A stretch of DNA of 17,226 nt from an uncultured Porphyromonadaceae bacterium (GTDB lineage: Bacteria; Bacteroidota; Bacteroidia; Bacteroidales; Muribaculaceae). The translations under genes and the position numbers were made by a program. The notes below the pieces were generated by a model. That model did not search any database. It worked only from the letters and a program-made list of their open reading frames with translations, and was not told where the DNA came from. Shown in pieces: positions 1-7,954 of this stretch; position 1 is the stretch's first letter; each line of letters opens with the position of its first letter. Location of the stretch: positions 1 to 17,226 of the forward strand of contig UROS01000031.1 of NCBI GenBank assembly GCA_900549445.1, written 5' to 3'.

Positions 1-18
1 GGGGAAATAAAAACTGTC

Positions 19-26
19 TACCTTTG
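19..26 (+). promoter_or_regulatory. Bacteroidota -7 promoter element for tRNA-Pro
   Basis: TACCTTTG matches the Bacteroidota primary-sigma -7 consensus TAnnTTTG exactly and lies 20 bp before the tRNA 5' end. Transcription would start near position 33. The matching -33 element would fall at or before the left edge of the window, so it cannot be judged. Confidence 0.65.
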
Positions 27-46
27 CATCGCTTTTGAAACCAAAT

Positions 47-120
47 CGGGGTGTAGCTCAGTTGGTTAGAGTACGCGTCTGGGGGGCGTGAGGTCGCTAG
101 TTCGAGTCTAGTCACCCCGA
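47..120 (+). tRNA. tRNA-Pro, anticodon GGG
   Basis: This sequence folds into a full 74-nt cloverleaf. The acceptor arm CGGGGTG (47-53) pairs perfectly with CACCCCG (113-119), and A120 is the discriminator base. The D stem is 56-59/69-72. The anticodon stem is 74-78/86-90, with two G-U pairs, around the loop CTGGGGG (79-85). The T arm is 96-100/108-112 with loop TTCGAGT. Anticodon GGG at 81-83 reads proline codons CCC and CCU, and the following G at position 37 is usual for tRNA-Pro, where TrmD methylates it. CCA is not encoded, so the 3' end needs CCA-adding enzyme. The gene has its own promoter and terminator, so it is probably a single-gene transcript. Confidence 0.95.
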
Positions 121-132
121 CAAAGCAAAAGC

Positions 133-169
133 AAAACGCCTGCGAATCTTTGATTCCCGGGCGTTTTTT
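133..169 (+). terminator. Intrinsic terminator after tRNA-Pro
   Basis: AAAACGCC (133-140) pairs with GGCGTTTT (160-167), and an inner GAATC/GATTC stem (144-148/152-156) extends the hairpin. A run of six T follows at 164-169. It begins 13 bases after the tRNA. The A-rich 5' side also gives it some bidirectional character. Confidence 0.85.
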
Positions 170-450
170 CATTAACAGCCGTGGGCATCTTTTTAAGTGG
201 ACAGTTGCAAAACGCGCGCCTTGGCTAACGCCGGTTTCGAGGCGTCGCGCCCTCCGGGGTTCGCCTCGAGTGTGGAGGTGACGGTCTGTCCCACAGCAAT
301 GGGCTTGAGAAACATCGCGCCACACGGCGTTTTTTCGCGATTTTCAGCACGCGGGGAGGTTCACAAGTTGGAGAGACATCTCCCTTCCAAGGCTTTCACG
401 ATGTTTTTTAACAACCGCTTTTTGCATTGCCCCAAACTTTTTTGTTGATT
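170..450. other. Intergenic stretch without a convincing gene
   Basis: An 83-codon reading frame (197-448, GTG start) is open here, but it has no promoter or plausible start context. Its product is Cys/Arg/Phe-rich with no family I recognise, so I do not call it a gene. The DNA does hold structure. TCGAGGCG (237-244) pairs with CGCCTCGA (262-269). A short CGCC/GGCG hairpin (318-329) is followed directly by six T (330-335), as in a weak intrinsic terminator. The first half is GC-rich and the last 70 bases are T-rich. It could be a small RNA, a decayed gene or plain spacer. Confidence 0.35.
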
Positions 451-483
451 TTTGGTTTAAATAAAAAAGAATCGTTAACTTTG
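451..483 (+). promoter_or_regulatory. Promoter of rho
   Basis: TTTG at 451-454 (-33 element) and TAACTTTG at 476-483 (exact -7 element TAnnTTTG) are separated by 21 bp, as in Bacteroidota vegetative promoters. The start of transcription would be near 490, giving a leader of about 320 nt before rho. Confidence 0.75.
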
Positions 484-489
484 CAGTTG

Positions 490-808
490 AATTAAGAGAG
501 CGCTTGAATCTGACATAAGCAAAGAATTATAGTCAAATCCGAGCATTCTCTGAGAGTCAGGGATTTTATCACGTTATATTCCGAACTGAATGCGGTTCCT
601 TCTAAGGTACTTTTCAACACATTCCTGACACGGCACTCCGCCGACCGACGTTTAATTCCCCCTTGCACCCGAATCTGCAGTACTCCGACGCACTTTGCGC
701 CCCTTACGATTCTGCCCGGCGGAAATCGCCGACTTTCCCACCGAATTCACAAAACCGACCGAAACCCCGGTCTAACCCTATCTCCAAAGATAACACAATA
801 TATAATAT
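490..808 (+). promoter_or_regulatory. Long rho 5' leader with C-rich, G-poor tract
   Basis: The leader between the inferred transcription start and the rho ATG has no good reading frame. Its distal part is strongly C-rich and G-poor: by hand count, 661-800 contains 53 C and 22 G in 140 bases, and it is pyrimidine-rich and mostly unstructured. A small CGGCG/CGCCG hairpin lies at 717-731. Unstructured C>G RNA is the usual character of Rho utilisation sites, and rho of E. coli is known to be autoregulated by termination in its own leader. Autoregulation here is an inference. The last 20 bases before the ATG are A/T-rich, the usual Bacteroidota start context. Confidence 0.5.
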
Positions 809-2881
809 ATGTATACCCTGTCTGAATTAAACGAAATGGACGAAAACCGGATTAAAGAAATTGCCGGATCCATGGGACTTAAGAAGATTGACTCTATCGA
901 CAAGGACACTCTTGTCTATCATATTCTCGACCAGCAGGCAATAGACGCAGCCGCTTCCGCTACAGAGAAGAAGCGGCGCAATCAGAAGCCTGCCTCCAAA
1001 GAACCTAAACAGAAAAAACAGCCGACTCAGGAAGAAGGAAGCTCCGCTACTCCTGCAGCCGATGCTCAGCCACAGCCTAAAAAGCGCGGACGCAAGCCCA
1101 AGACAGCAGCGCCTGCCGCCGAAAACGCCGGCGCACCTCAGGAGCAGCCTCAGCAGGACGCTGCGACTAACGAGCAGCAGGAGGAGCCTCAGACTACTGA
1201 GCAGCCTCAGCCCAAGAAGCGCGGACGCCGCCGCAAGAACGAAAACTCTCCCGAGCAGCCTGCCCTACCCGCGCTGACAGCCGAGACTGAAACAGCATCG
1301 GCTCCGGAGCAGACTGAACCGCAGAGCCTTCCCGGTCAGCTTCCGGCTCCGGCAGAGGCTCCGGCAGCGGAACTACCCGCCTCAGAGGCCGCAAGTCAGA
1401 CCGAACCGACGGCAGAGGCAGAAGAAAAACCGGCCGAAGAACCCCGCCAGGATCAGCCCCAGCAGCACGGCCCGAGGGTGTTCACTCCCCGCAACCAGCA
1501 GGGACAGCGCGAGTTCAACACCAAAGACTCGTCGTTCGGTTCATTCTTCCCCCGTTCGGGAGGCCGTACGTTCGCACCGCGCTCGCAGCAGGAGAAGCAG
1601 CAGGCAGCCGAGGCAGCAGCCATAGCCGCCGCCACCGCTCCGATCGTAATCACGGAGCCGGGTCAGCCGCAACCTCAGCAGGCACAGGGTCAGGGAAAGA
1701 AAAACAAGAAAAACCGCAACCGCGACCAGCAGCAGAACCAGCAGCAGATGCGCCGCTACGAGTTCAACGATCTGATCGAAGCAACGGGAGTGCTCGAAAT
1801 CGTGCCGGAAGGCCACGGATTCCTCCGTTCGAGCGATTACAACTATCTGGCGTCGCCCGACGACATCTACGTCACCCAGCAACAGATAAAGCAATATGCG
1901 CTGCGCACGGGCGATGTGGTGGAAGCCACCGTCCGTCCGCCCCACGAAGGCGAAAAATACTTCCCGCTTACAGGAGTGAACCGTGTGAACGGCCGCTCGC
2001 CGGAATTCATCCGCGACAGGGTGGCATTCGAGCACCTCACTCCGCTCTTCCCCGACGAGAAGTTTGACCTGACAAGCGGCCGCTCGGCCAACATTTCTAC
2101 CCGCGTGGTCGATATGTTCTCCCCCATCGGCAAAGGTCAGCGCGGTCTGATCGTAGCTCCTCCTAAAACCGGTAAGACAATACTTCTCAAGGACATAGCC
2201 AACGCCATAGCCGAGAATCACCCCGAGACCTACATCATGATACTCCTCATTGACGAACGCCCCGAGGAGGTGACCGACATGAGCCGCAGCGTAAATGCCG
2301 AGGTGATAGCATCGACATTCGACGAACCGGCCGAGCGCCACGTGAAGATTGCCTCGATCGTTCTCGAAAAAGCCAAGCGAATGGTTGAATGCGGCCACGA
2401 CGTCGTGATTCTGCTCGACTCGATCACCCGTCTGGCGCGCGCCTACAACACCGTGTCGCCCGCCTCGGGCAAAATCCTGTCGGGCGGTGTCGACGCCAAC
2501 GCACTGCAGAAGCCAAAACGATTCTTCGGCGCCGCACGCAACATCGAAGGCGGAGGCTCGCTGACCATCATCGCCACGGCTCTTACCGAGACCAGTTCGA
2601 AGATGGACGAGGTGATTTTCGAGGAATTCAAGGGAACCGGCAACATGGAGCTGCAGCTCGACCGCAAACTCAGCAACAAAAGAGTGTTTCCCGCAGTCGA
2701 CATCATCGCTTCCAGCACCCGCCGCGACGATCTTCTGCTGCGCACCGAAACCCTCAACCGCATGTGGATACTGCGCCGCTTCCTGAGCGACCGCAACTCC
2801 ATCGAGGCAATGGAATTCATCAAAGACCGCATGGAGCGCACCGCCAACAACGACGAGCTCCTGCGCACCATGGGCGACTGA
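809..2881 (+). CDS. rho: Transcription termination factor Rho with long disordered insert
   Basis: Hexameric RNA-dependent ATPase that loads on C-rich nascent RNA and stops RNA polymerase. Residues 1-45 form the Rho N-terminal helical (SAP-like) domain. Residues about 50-313 are low-complexity and rich in Gln, Pro, Ala and Glu, with two basic PKKRGR motifs (90-95 and 135-140). The cold-shock-type RNA-binding domain follows (about 314-395). The ATPase core holds the Walker A motif APPKTGKT (about 450-457), the Walker B region VVILLDS (about 530) and the conserved SGGVDANALQKPKRFFGAAR segment. At 690 residues it is far longer than E. coli Rho (419), almost all because of the insert. Inserts of this kind are known in Bacteroides, where the disordered region drives phase separation of Rho. 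The ATG sits in an A/T-rich context after a long leader. No frameshift is visible. Confidence 0.97.
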   Translation: MYTLSELNEMDENRIKEIAGSMGLKKIDSIDKDTLVYHILDQQAIDAAASATEKKRRNQKPASKEPKQKKQPTQEEGSSATPAADAQPQPKKRGRKPKTAAPAAENAGAPQEQPQQDAATNEQQEEPQTTEQPQPKKRGRRRKNENSPEQPALPALTAETETASAPEQTEPQSLPGQLPAPAEAPAAELPASEAASQTEPTAEAEEKPAEEPRQDQPQQHGPRVFTPRNQQGQREFNTKDSSFGSFFPRSGGRTFAPRSQQEKQQAAEAAAIAAATAPIVITEPGQPQPQQAQGQGKKNKKNRNRDQQQNQQQMRRYEFNDLIEATGVLEIVPEGHGFLRSSDYNYLASPDDIYVTQQQIKQYALRTGDVVEATVRPPHEGEKYFPLTGVNRVNGRSPEFIRDRVAFEHLTPLFPDEKFDLTSGRSANISTRVVDMFSPIGKGQRGLIVAPPKTGKTILLKDIANAIAENHPETYIMILLIDERPEEVTDMSRSVNAEVIASTFDEPAERHVKIASIVLEKAKRMVECGHDVVILLDSITRLARAYNTVSPASGKILSGGVDANALQKPKRFFGAARNIEGGGSLTIIATALTETSSKMDEVIFEEFKGTGNMELQLDRKLSNKRVFPAVDIIASSTRRDDLLLRTETLNRMWILRRFLSDRNSIEAMEFIKDRMERTANNDELLRTMGD

Positions 2882-2893
2882 CCGATATAATCG

Positions 2894-2949
2894 CCATATA
2901 CCGACAGCGGGATTGCACCGGAAGGTGCAATCCCGCTGTCGGTATATGG
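2894..2949. terminator. Perfect 26-bp hairpin between convergent genes
   Basis: Arms 2894-2919 and 2924-2949 are exact reverse complements over 26 bp, closed by the GNRA-type tetraloop GGAA. It lies 13 bp after the rho stop and 10 bp from the stop of the convergent minus-strand gene, so it is placed to end both transcripts. Neither side has a T run, so it is not a textbook intrinsic terminator. It may instead protect the 3' ends of both mRNAs. Confidence 0.7.
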
Positions 2950-2959
2950 ATTCGTGCGG

Positions 2960-5900
2960 TTATCTTACCGCAACCTTGGTTATGGCTGCGCCTGCCTTAA
3001 CTATATAAACTCCGGGAGCCACAGGCAGCAGAAGCGAACCCGGGGCATCGTGAACTTTTGCCACCACGATTCCGGCACCGCTGCAGATCTCAACGTCGAG
3101 GCCGGCGCATCCGGTAATCGCAATCGCGCCCGGAAGAGCCGCAATGCCTATAGTGGAGCCTTCAATCTCGGCAATGCCCGATTCAAGGCGTGAGGCCGTG
3201 ACGGAAGCGGATACAGGAGACTCACCTTTGTCGTAAACGGCGGTGACGTTATAAACGTGGCTGGCGGTGTCGGCGACCGGATCGGAGAATGAGGGGGTAC
3301 CAAGCGGTTCGGAGTTGAGTTTCACGCCGTCGCGGTAAACGTTATAGCCTAAGTGGGTAAGGCGATCGGCAAGCGAAGCGGGCATATAGGCGAAATCGTC
3401 GATAAAGAATATATACTGGTAATAACCGGTATAGCGTATCGCCGCATAGACTGCGCCGTCGGGGAGATCAGCGCTGAATTCCTGCCATGCGCCTGTCTCT
3501 TCTGTGAAACTCTTTACTTTCACGAAATCGTCGGGATCAAGGCTTCCGGTGGAGTAAAGAACTTCGAAGGGCTCAATGCCGTAAGTAATGTTATAGCTCT
3601 TTGCCTTAAACGAGATTGTCTGCGCTTTGCCCGAGAGACGCGGCGAAATCGCCCAGTCGTCGTTCTGACTGGAATCGTTGTTGTAGAAGGCAGCGAGATA
3701 ACGGGTGCCGGTGGCGGCGCGGAAAGTTTCGTTGAGATTGGCATTGGTGGCGTCCATCACGGTGAATGCCAGCGGCATGCCGGAGTAAAGTTCATTTACG
3801 CCGCCGAGGTCATAGATAATTCCTGTGCTTCCGCCATCGCGGTCGATAAATTTCCACTCTCCGGGGCTGGATGCTGCAAACGGCACATAATCCTCGAAAC
3901 TGTCGGTGATTTTCGCCACAGGTTCCTTGGTGAGGTCTATGGCATCCCACCGCAGGTCTATGCCGGCGTCTGTACCGGTGGCCTCGAGGCCGCTTACGGC
4001 AGGATAGTCGGGAAGCATGAGTCGTACAGACTTCACGACGCTTTCGTTGTCGGCAATATTCTCGTCGCCCTCATAGACGACCTTCGCCGAATATTCATTT
4101 GTCTCATCGGAGAAGAGCGAGAGAGTTTCGGAGAAGGTTACGGAGGCAGTCTCGCCTGCAGCGAGATCCGCAAGGGATACCGAGGCGATGCGCTCTCCGG
4201 CGCGGAAGAGTTCTGCCGAAGCACCCGAGGCGGGAGCAATACCTTTATTCAAAACTCTCACGGTGAGGTTGAATCCAACGCCGGGTTCAGCCGTTTCGGG
4301 AGCAGAAAGCGAAGTTACTTTCAGATCCTTGGCGGGGAGGTCGCCAATCACGATATTGTCGATGGCATACGCTCCGTAGGAGTTTATGGTGGCCTTGAAA
4401 CGGATCTGTACGGTTCTGCCGGCGTAAGCCGACAGCGGCACAACCACGCGGCACCATCCTTCGGAAGCTTTGTCGAGTTCGTTGTTCACAATCCCGGCCA
4501 CAGAGACATAGTCGGATGCCGCATCCACGTCCCTGACCTCAATTTCGAGGGTGTTGGTGTCGTCGCGTTCGCCCGTGGGAGAGAGGAACTGGTAAACGTA
4601 GAACGAAAGTTTCGGGTCAGAGCATCCTTCAATGGCGATTTTGCCGGTATAGACCGCGCCGCATGCTCCCGGAGTCTCGGCGGTCATCACGAGCAGGGCA
4701 TCGTCGTCGTCCTGCGACACGAGCTGTCCGATCTTATTGTCGCCGGTCACGGCCCAGGCAGGTGTCCCCGAGATTGCCGTAACTCCGAGCAGACCGCCCG
4801 AGCCGCCGCTGAACGACTTACCATAGGGCAGCGGGTAAGGTGTGCCCACGGGAATCATGGCCGAAGCCACGATTCCGGAAGCTCCGGATCGGGTGACAGC
4901 CGCCACGCCCATACGCGCGAACTGCTGGTCGCCGTCGTCCACCATCTTTCCGCTCCACGAAGTTGCGGCAACATCCTCGGCCACCATTTCATCGTTGACA
5001 TCGTATATGGTATAGGTTATAAATTCGGGATTAATGGGATTACCGTCCTTGTCGGTTGCAGGCGCGTCCCATTCGAGGGTAACATGACCGGAAGCGGGAG
5101 ACTCTGAAATCCGGAGGTTGGTAACAGGGCCAGGCACGTTGACACCGACAAACACCTCCGCCCGGGCTTCTTTGCCCTCGGCGCTGCCGGAGTAAGCGAC
5201 CGCGCTGTAGGTGTGCTTGCCCATGCCGACGGCAGTGTCGGTAAAGGAGAGCTCTGCTCCGGGTGCAGGATCCCGGAACGTATGGATAAGTTCGCCGTCG
5301 CGTTTGAGTTCTATCCGGGAAACGGACTCGAGCGGATCGCCTTCAAGCGACGCAGAGGGGACTCTGAAGGTTATAGTAGCGCGGTTCTCGCCCGAGGGAT
5401 CGGCCACTGCCTTGAAATCGCCGGGAGCCGAGGGCGACACCGGCGACACGCCGGCATTTACCGTAAGATTGTCGATGTAGAGATAATACTGATCAGCTTT
5501 GGTAATCTGATGGATGCCTATGTAGTACTTTCCGTCGGCTTCCGGTTTGAAATTAAACTTATGGGTACGCGGGGTTTTGTAATCGACAACAGTCGGAGAC
5601 AGCAGGCATACGTTCATGCCCTCGACCGAAGGCGAAGTCCCGCAATAGATTTCAACTGTTTCCGGATAGTTTACATTATGGCAAAAGAGATCGACCGATA
5701 TTGAGTAATCAAATCCGGCACTGAGCTTTATGGGCGGCGTTATAAGCCAGTCGTCACAATCTGTGTTGCCATAGTTGGCTCTTACATTGCCACCGGTGTA
5801 TGAAAGCCATTCCCAGGTACGGCCGTCGTGGTTGCCGTCGATAACCGTGTAGAGGTCAAAATTATCGTCGGTTTCATAGGTCTCTGCAAAAGGCGGCAAC

Positions 5901-7450
5901 AACGATCCCAAAGCTATACTTCCGGTACGGGAAGACGCCGAGGTCAGACCGGCATAGCCGGCTGTAACCTCGAAATAGAATGAGGTGAGCGCATCGGGTT
6001 CCTCCATGGGAATTTCGACGGAGGTATCCCCGGTTGTATAATCGGTTCCTCCGGGATACATCTTCACGGTGTAGGTCACCTCGGCAGGATTTATGTAGCC
6101 GCCGTCGGCGCTCCCGGTCACCGGCTTCCACTTCACGGTGAACTTGCCGCCGGCATATGAGGCTTCGGCTTCGGGAGCCGCGGGTACGCCTTTGCCTATA
6201 AACGCAGAAAGTCTGGCACGGGGGGAGGTACCGGCGGCGTTTGCCACCGTCACCACAAAGTCGTAGTTTCCGGCCTCCGGCACCGCGAGGGGTACGGCGC
6301 AATCGGCTCCGGGATTGCAGGAACCGGTGGCCTCCTGCTCGCCGTTGACCGTAACAGCATAATCGAGCGTGCCGCCAAGAGACTCGCCGCCGAAGGTCGA
6401 TTCCGGAGCCGTGAAGCGGAGATTGCCGCTCAGCGAGCCTTCGGGAAAGTCGGCAGTGAGTCCGGAAACCGCATCGGGAGCGTCGTCGGCGGCCTCGGGA
6501 GCCGGAATCCATAGTCCGGTCACCTGCTCGCCATAAGGAAATTCCACAACGAGTGCGGTTGCGGCCGTTTCGGGATCGACAGTATAGAGAGCGCCTGTTC
6601 CGTCGCCGGGACTCACTGTCCAGTAGAGTTTGCCGCTGCGGTAGTCGAAAGTGGCGGAGGCATTGTTGAACGGAATTATTCCGGTATCACCGACAACAGC
6701 CGTTGCACCGGTGCTTTTGTCGACCTTCAGCAGTTCGCCTTTCAGGTTTATTGCAAAGGCGTTGCCGTTGCGATCGATTGCGAAAGCGTTCCATTTCTCC
6801 ACCTGCGCGATGTCGGTTCGCGTTCCGGCGCGTAAATCGGCGGTTGCGAAGTGGAAATTTTTATCGGTCTTGCTGTAAAAGCAACCGTAGATCTGTTCGG
6901 ATACAGGGTCGTAAGAGAGGTCTGTGGCAACGAGATCCTTGTCGGCGGTTTTGATAAACTCTTCTTCCCAAGTCTCGGTATTGTAGCCGTAGACAGTCAC
7001 GAAATCCAGGGTACCGTAAGAAAAATGGCGCACGGAGTAGTAGATTGCGCCTGCACCCGCGCCGCCACCCGCATTCTGTCCGCTGGAGCCACTGAAAAGT
7101 TTTGTAAACGAAGTGGTCGAACTTCCGTTGGGAATCAGATAAACACCGGTAGTGTTCTCATCCCATGCAGGGTCGGCCGACGAGACCACGCCTCCGTATA
7201 TCGCAGGTGCCTGCGTGGAACTCACCGTCGCCGCGCGCCGGATAGCGTTAAAACCTCCGTAGGCCAGATTTCCGGCACTGCGCCACGGTTGGATAAGCGG
7301 GCGGTCGGGTGTGGTATTTTCAGTTACTTTGCCCACCGAAGCTCCGGCTGAGGGCGATTTCGGCAGAAGTATTCCGCCGGGATTTTCCGCCTGTACGCTC
7401 AATGCGGCCGAAACGGCCAGCGCAGACAGAATTAAAGATATCGGTCTCAT
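2960..7450 (-). CDS. Large secreted multi-domain protein (FN3 / cleaved-adhesin-like)
   Basis: This is a 1496-residue exported protein of unknown specific function. It starts with a signal peptide (about residues 1-21, ending VQA). Residues about 65-315 look like a beta-propeller, with repeated strands such as YGCFYSKTDKNFHFATADL. Fibronectin-III-like modules follow (about 320-510). A cleaved-adhesin/MAM-like jelly roll comes next (about 517-665, with DDWLITPPIKL and YLYIDNLTV). Two more FN3-like modules lie at about 672-865. A second jelly roll is at about 877-1037 (AYAIDNIVIGD), and a CARDB-like domain at about 1040-1150. A third adhesin-like domain follows (about 1180-1352, DDWAISPRLSG, FFIDDFAYMP). 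The tail (about 1425-1496) ends in APGVYIVKAG and a final VAVR, like type IX secretion sorting domains. No protease or glycosidase active site is visible. It is probably cell-surface or secreted and binds or scaffolds glycan or protein. Domain limits are judged by eye. Confidence 0.85.
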   Translation of the reverse strand: MRPISLILSALAVSAALSVQAENPGGILLPKSPSAGASVGKVTENTTPDRPLIQPWRSAGNLAYGGFNAIRRAATVSSTQAPAIYGGVVSSADPAWDENTTGVYLIPNGSSTTSFTKLFSGSSGQNAGGGAGAGAIYYSVRHFSYGTLDFVTVYGYNTETWEEEFIKTADKDLVATDLSYDPVSEQIYGCFYSKTDKNFHFATADLRAGTRTDIAQVEKWNAFAIDRNGNAFAINLKGELLKVDKSTGATAVVGDTGIIPFNNASATFDYRSGKLYWTVSPGDGTGALYTVDPETAATALVVEFPYGEQVTGLWIPAPEAADDAPDAVSGLTADFPEGSLSGNLRFTAPESTFGGESLGGTLDYAVTVNGEQEATGSCNPGADCAVPLAVPEAGNYDFVVTVANAAGTSPRARLSAFIGKGVPAAPEAEASYAGGKFTVKWKPVTGSADGGYINPAEVTYTVKMYPGGTDYTTGDTSVEIPMEEPDALTSFYFEVTAGYAGLTSASSRTGSIALGSLLPPFAETYETDDNFDLYTVIDGNHDGRTWEWLSYTGGNVRANYGNTDCDDWLITPPIKLSAGFDYSISVDLFCHNVNYPETVEIYCGTSPSVEGMNVCLLSPTVVDYKTPRTHKFNFKPEADGKYYIGIHQITKADQYYLYIDNLTVNAGVSPVSPSAPGDFKAVADPSGENRATITFRVPSASLEGDPLESVSRIELKRDGELIHTFRDPAPGAELSFTDTAVGMGKHTYSAVAYSGSAEGKEARAEVFVGVNVPGPVTNLRISESPASGHVTLEWDAPATDKDGNPINPEFITYTIYDVNDEMVAEDVAATSWSGKMVDDGDQQFARMGVAAVTRSGASGIVASAMIPVGTPYPLPYGKSFSGGSGGLLGVTAISGTPAWAVTGDNKIGQLVSQDDDDALLVMTAETPGACGAVYTGKIAIEGCSDPKLSFYVYQFLSPTGERDDTNTLEIEVRDVDAASDYVSVAGIVNNELDKASEGWCRVVVPLSAYAGRTVQIRFKATINSYGAYAIDNIVIGDLPAKDLKVTSLSAPETAEPGVGFNLTVRVLNKGIAPASGASAELFRAGERIASVSLADLAAGETASVTFSETLSLFSDETNEYSAKVVYEGDENIADNESVVKSVRLMLPDYPAVSGLEATGTDAGIDLRWDAIDLTKEPVAKITDSFEDYVPFAASSPGEWKFIDRDGGSTGIIYDLGGVNELYSGMPLAFTVMDATNANLNETFRAATGTRYLAAFYNNDSSQNDDWAISPRLSGKAQTISFKAKSYNITYGIEPFEVLYSTGSLDPDDFVKVKSFTEETGAWQEFSADLPDGAVYAAIRYTGYYQYIFFIDDFAYMPASLADRLTHLGYNVYRDGVKLNSEPLGTPSFSDPVADTASHVYNVTAVYDKGESPVSASVTASRLESGIAEIEGSTIGIAALPGAIAITGCAGLDVEICSGAGIVVAKVHDAPGSLLLPVAPGVYIVKAGAAITKVAVR

Positions 7451-7565
7451 ATGTGAAATTTACAATAATATTTAAAATATGGTATAGCTACCTGATTTTT
7501 ATGAAAGGCGCCGGCGCACTGAGATTGTGGCAGGAAATCGGTATACATCCGGCCTTTATTTTTGA

Positions 7566-7597
7566 CAAAGATACATCCTTTAACCGGATTTCACAAA
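7566..7597 (-). promoter_or_regulatory. Promoter of the large secreted protein
   Basis: Read on the minus strand, TTTG (7597-7594) is followed after 20 bp by TATCTTTG (7573-7566), an exact TAnnTTTG -7 element. Transcription would start near 7559, giving a leader of about 110 nt before the ATG at 7450. The remainder of 7451-7739 is AT-rich and holds nothing else I can support. Confidence 0.7.
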
Positions 7598-7739
7598 TTA
7601 TATCTATTTTTATTCATATTATCCTGGCATTTTGACAACATATCCGCCATTGTACGAAATCATTGCACGGATATTGCGCGAAATTGCGGATGAATCCTGA
7701 AAAATTGTTTTCAAATCTATTTCTCTCAAGAAATTGTTG

Positions 7740-7747
7740 TATATTTG
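7740..7747 (+). promoter_or_regulatory. Possible -7 element for the small antitoxin-like gene
   Basis: TATATTTG is an exact TAnnTTTG match lying 29 bp before the ATG at 7777. No TTTG is found at the expected distance upstream, so only half of the promoter is recognisable. Confidence 0.45.
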
Positions 7748-7776
7748 TAATCTTCTTTATAATAGCATATAAGATT

Positions 7777-7947
7777 ATGGCACGACCAATAGCAGAAACC
7801 CCGATACTGACAGGTGAAGATGCTATCCGTTTTGAGAAACTCAGAATGGAAGTAGAAAACCTGAGCAAAGAACAGCGCGCCGAAAACTCAAGAAAGCTCA
7901 AAGAAGCGGTCAAAAAAGCGAAAGAATACATCACTATCTGCCTGTGA
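7777..7947 (+). CDS. Small antitoxin-like protein, 56 aa
   Basis: This short, charged, probably mostly helical protein begins MARPIAETPILTGEDAIRFE and continues with a Lys/Glu-rich helix to a C-terminal YITICL. The opening MARPI-ETPIL-GEDA-RF pattern is one I recognise from small Bacteroidales proteins encoded just before GNAT-type acetyltransferase genes, in an antitoxin-toxin arrangement. That recollection is from memory and was not searched. I chose the ATG at 7777 because it follows a -7 element and gives the conserved N-terminus; the frame is open upstream to 7663, but that part does not look coded. The expected partner gene is reduced to a fragment immediately downstream (7955-8083). 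The protein may therefore be an orphan antitoxin, and its last residues may be altered by the deletion that removed the partner. Confidence 0.6.
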   Translation: MARPIAETPILTGEDAIRFEKLRMEVENLSKEQRAENSRKLKEAVKKAKEYITICL

Positions 7948-7954
7948 AAGATGA

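Noticed and set aside
1541..2398. Minus-strand open frame of 285 codons inside rho
   Set aside because: It is antisense to the conserved Rho RNA-binding and ATPase regions, and its translation is Leu/Val/His-rich without any domain.
3353..5107. Long plus-strand open frame (584 codons) inside the large secreted-protein gene
   Set aside because: It is antisense to a gene with a signal peptide, recognisable domains and a promoter. Its product is of arbitrary composition with no family features, and long antisense frames are common in GC-rich coding DNA.
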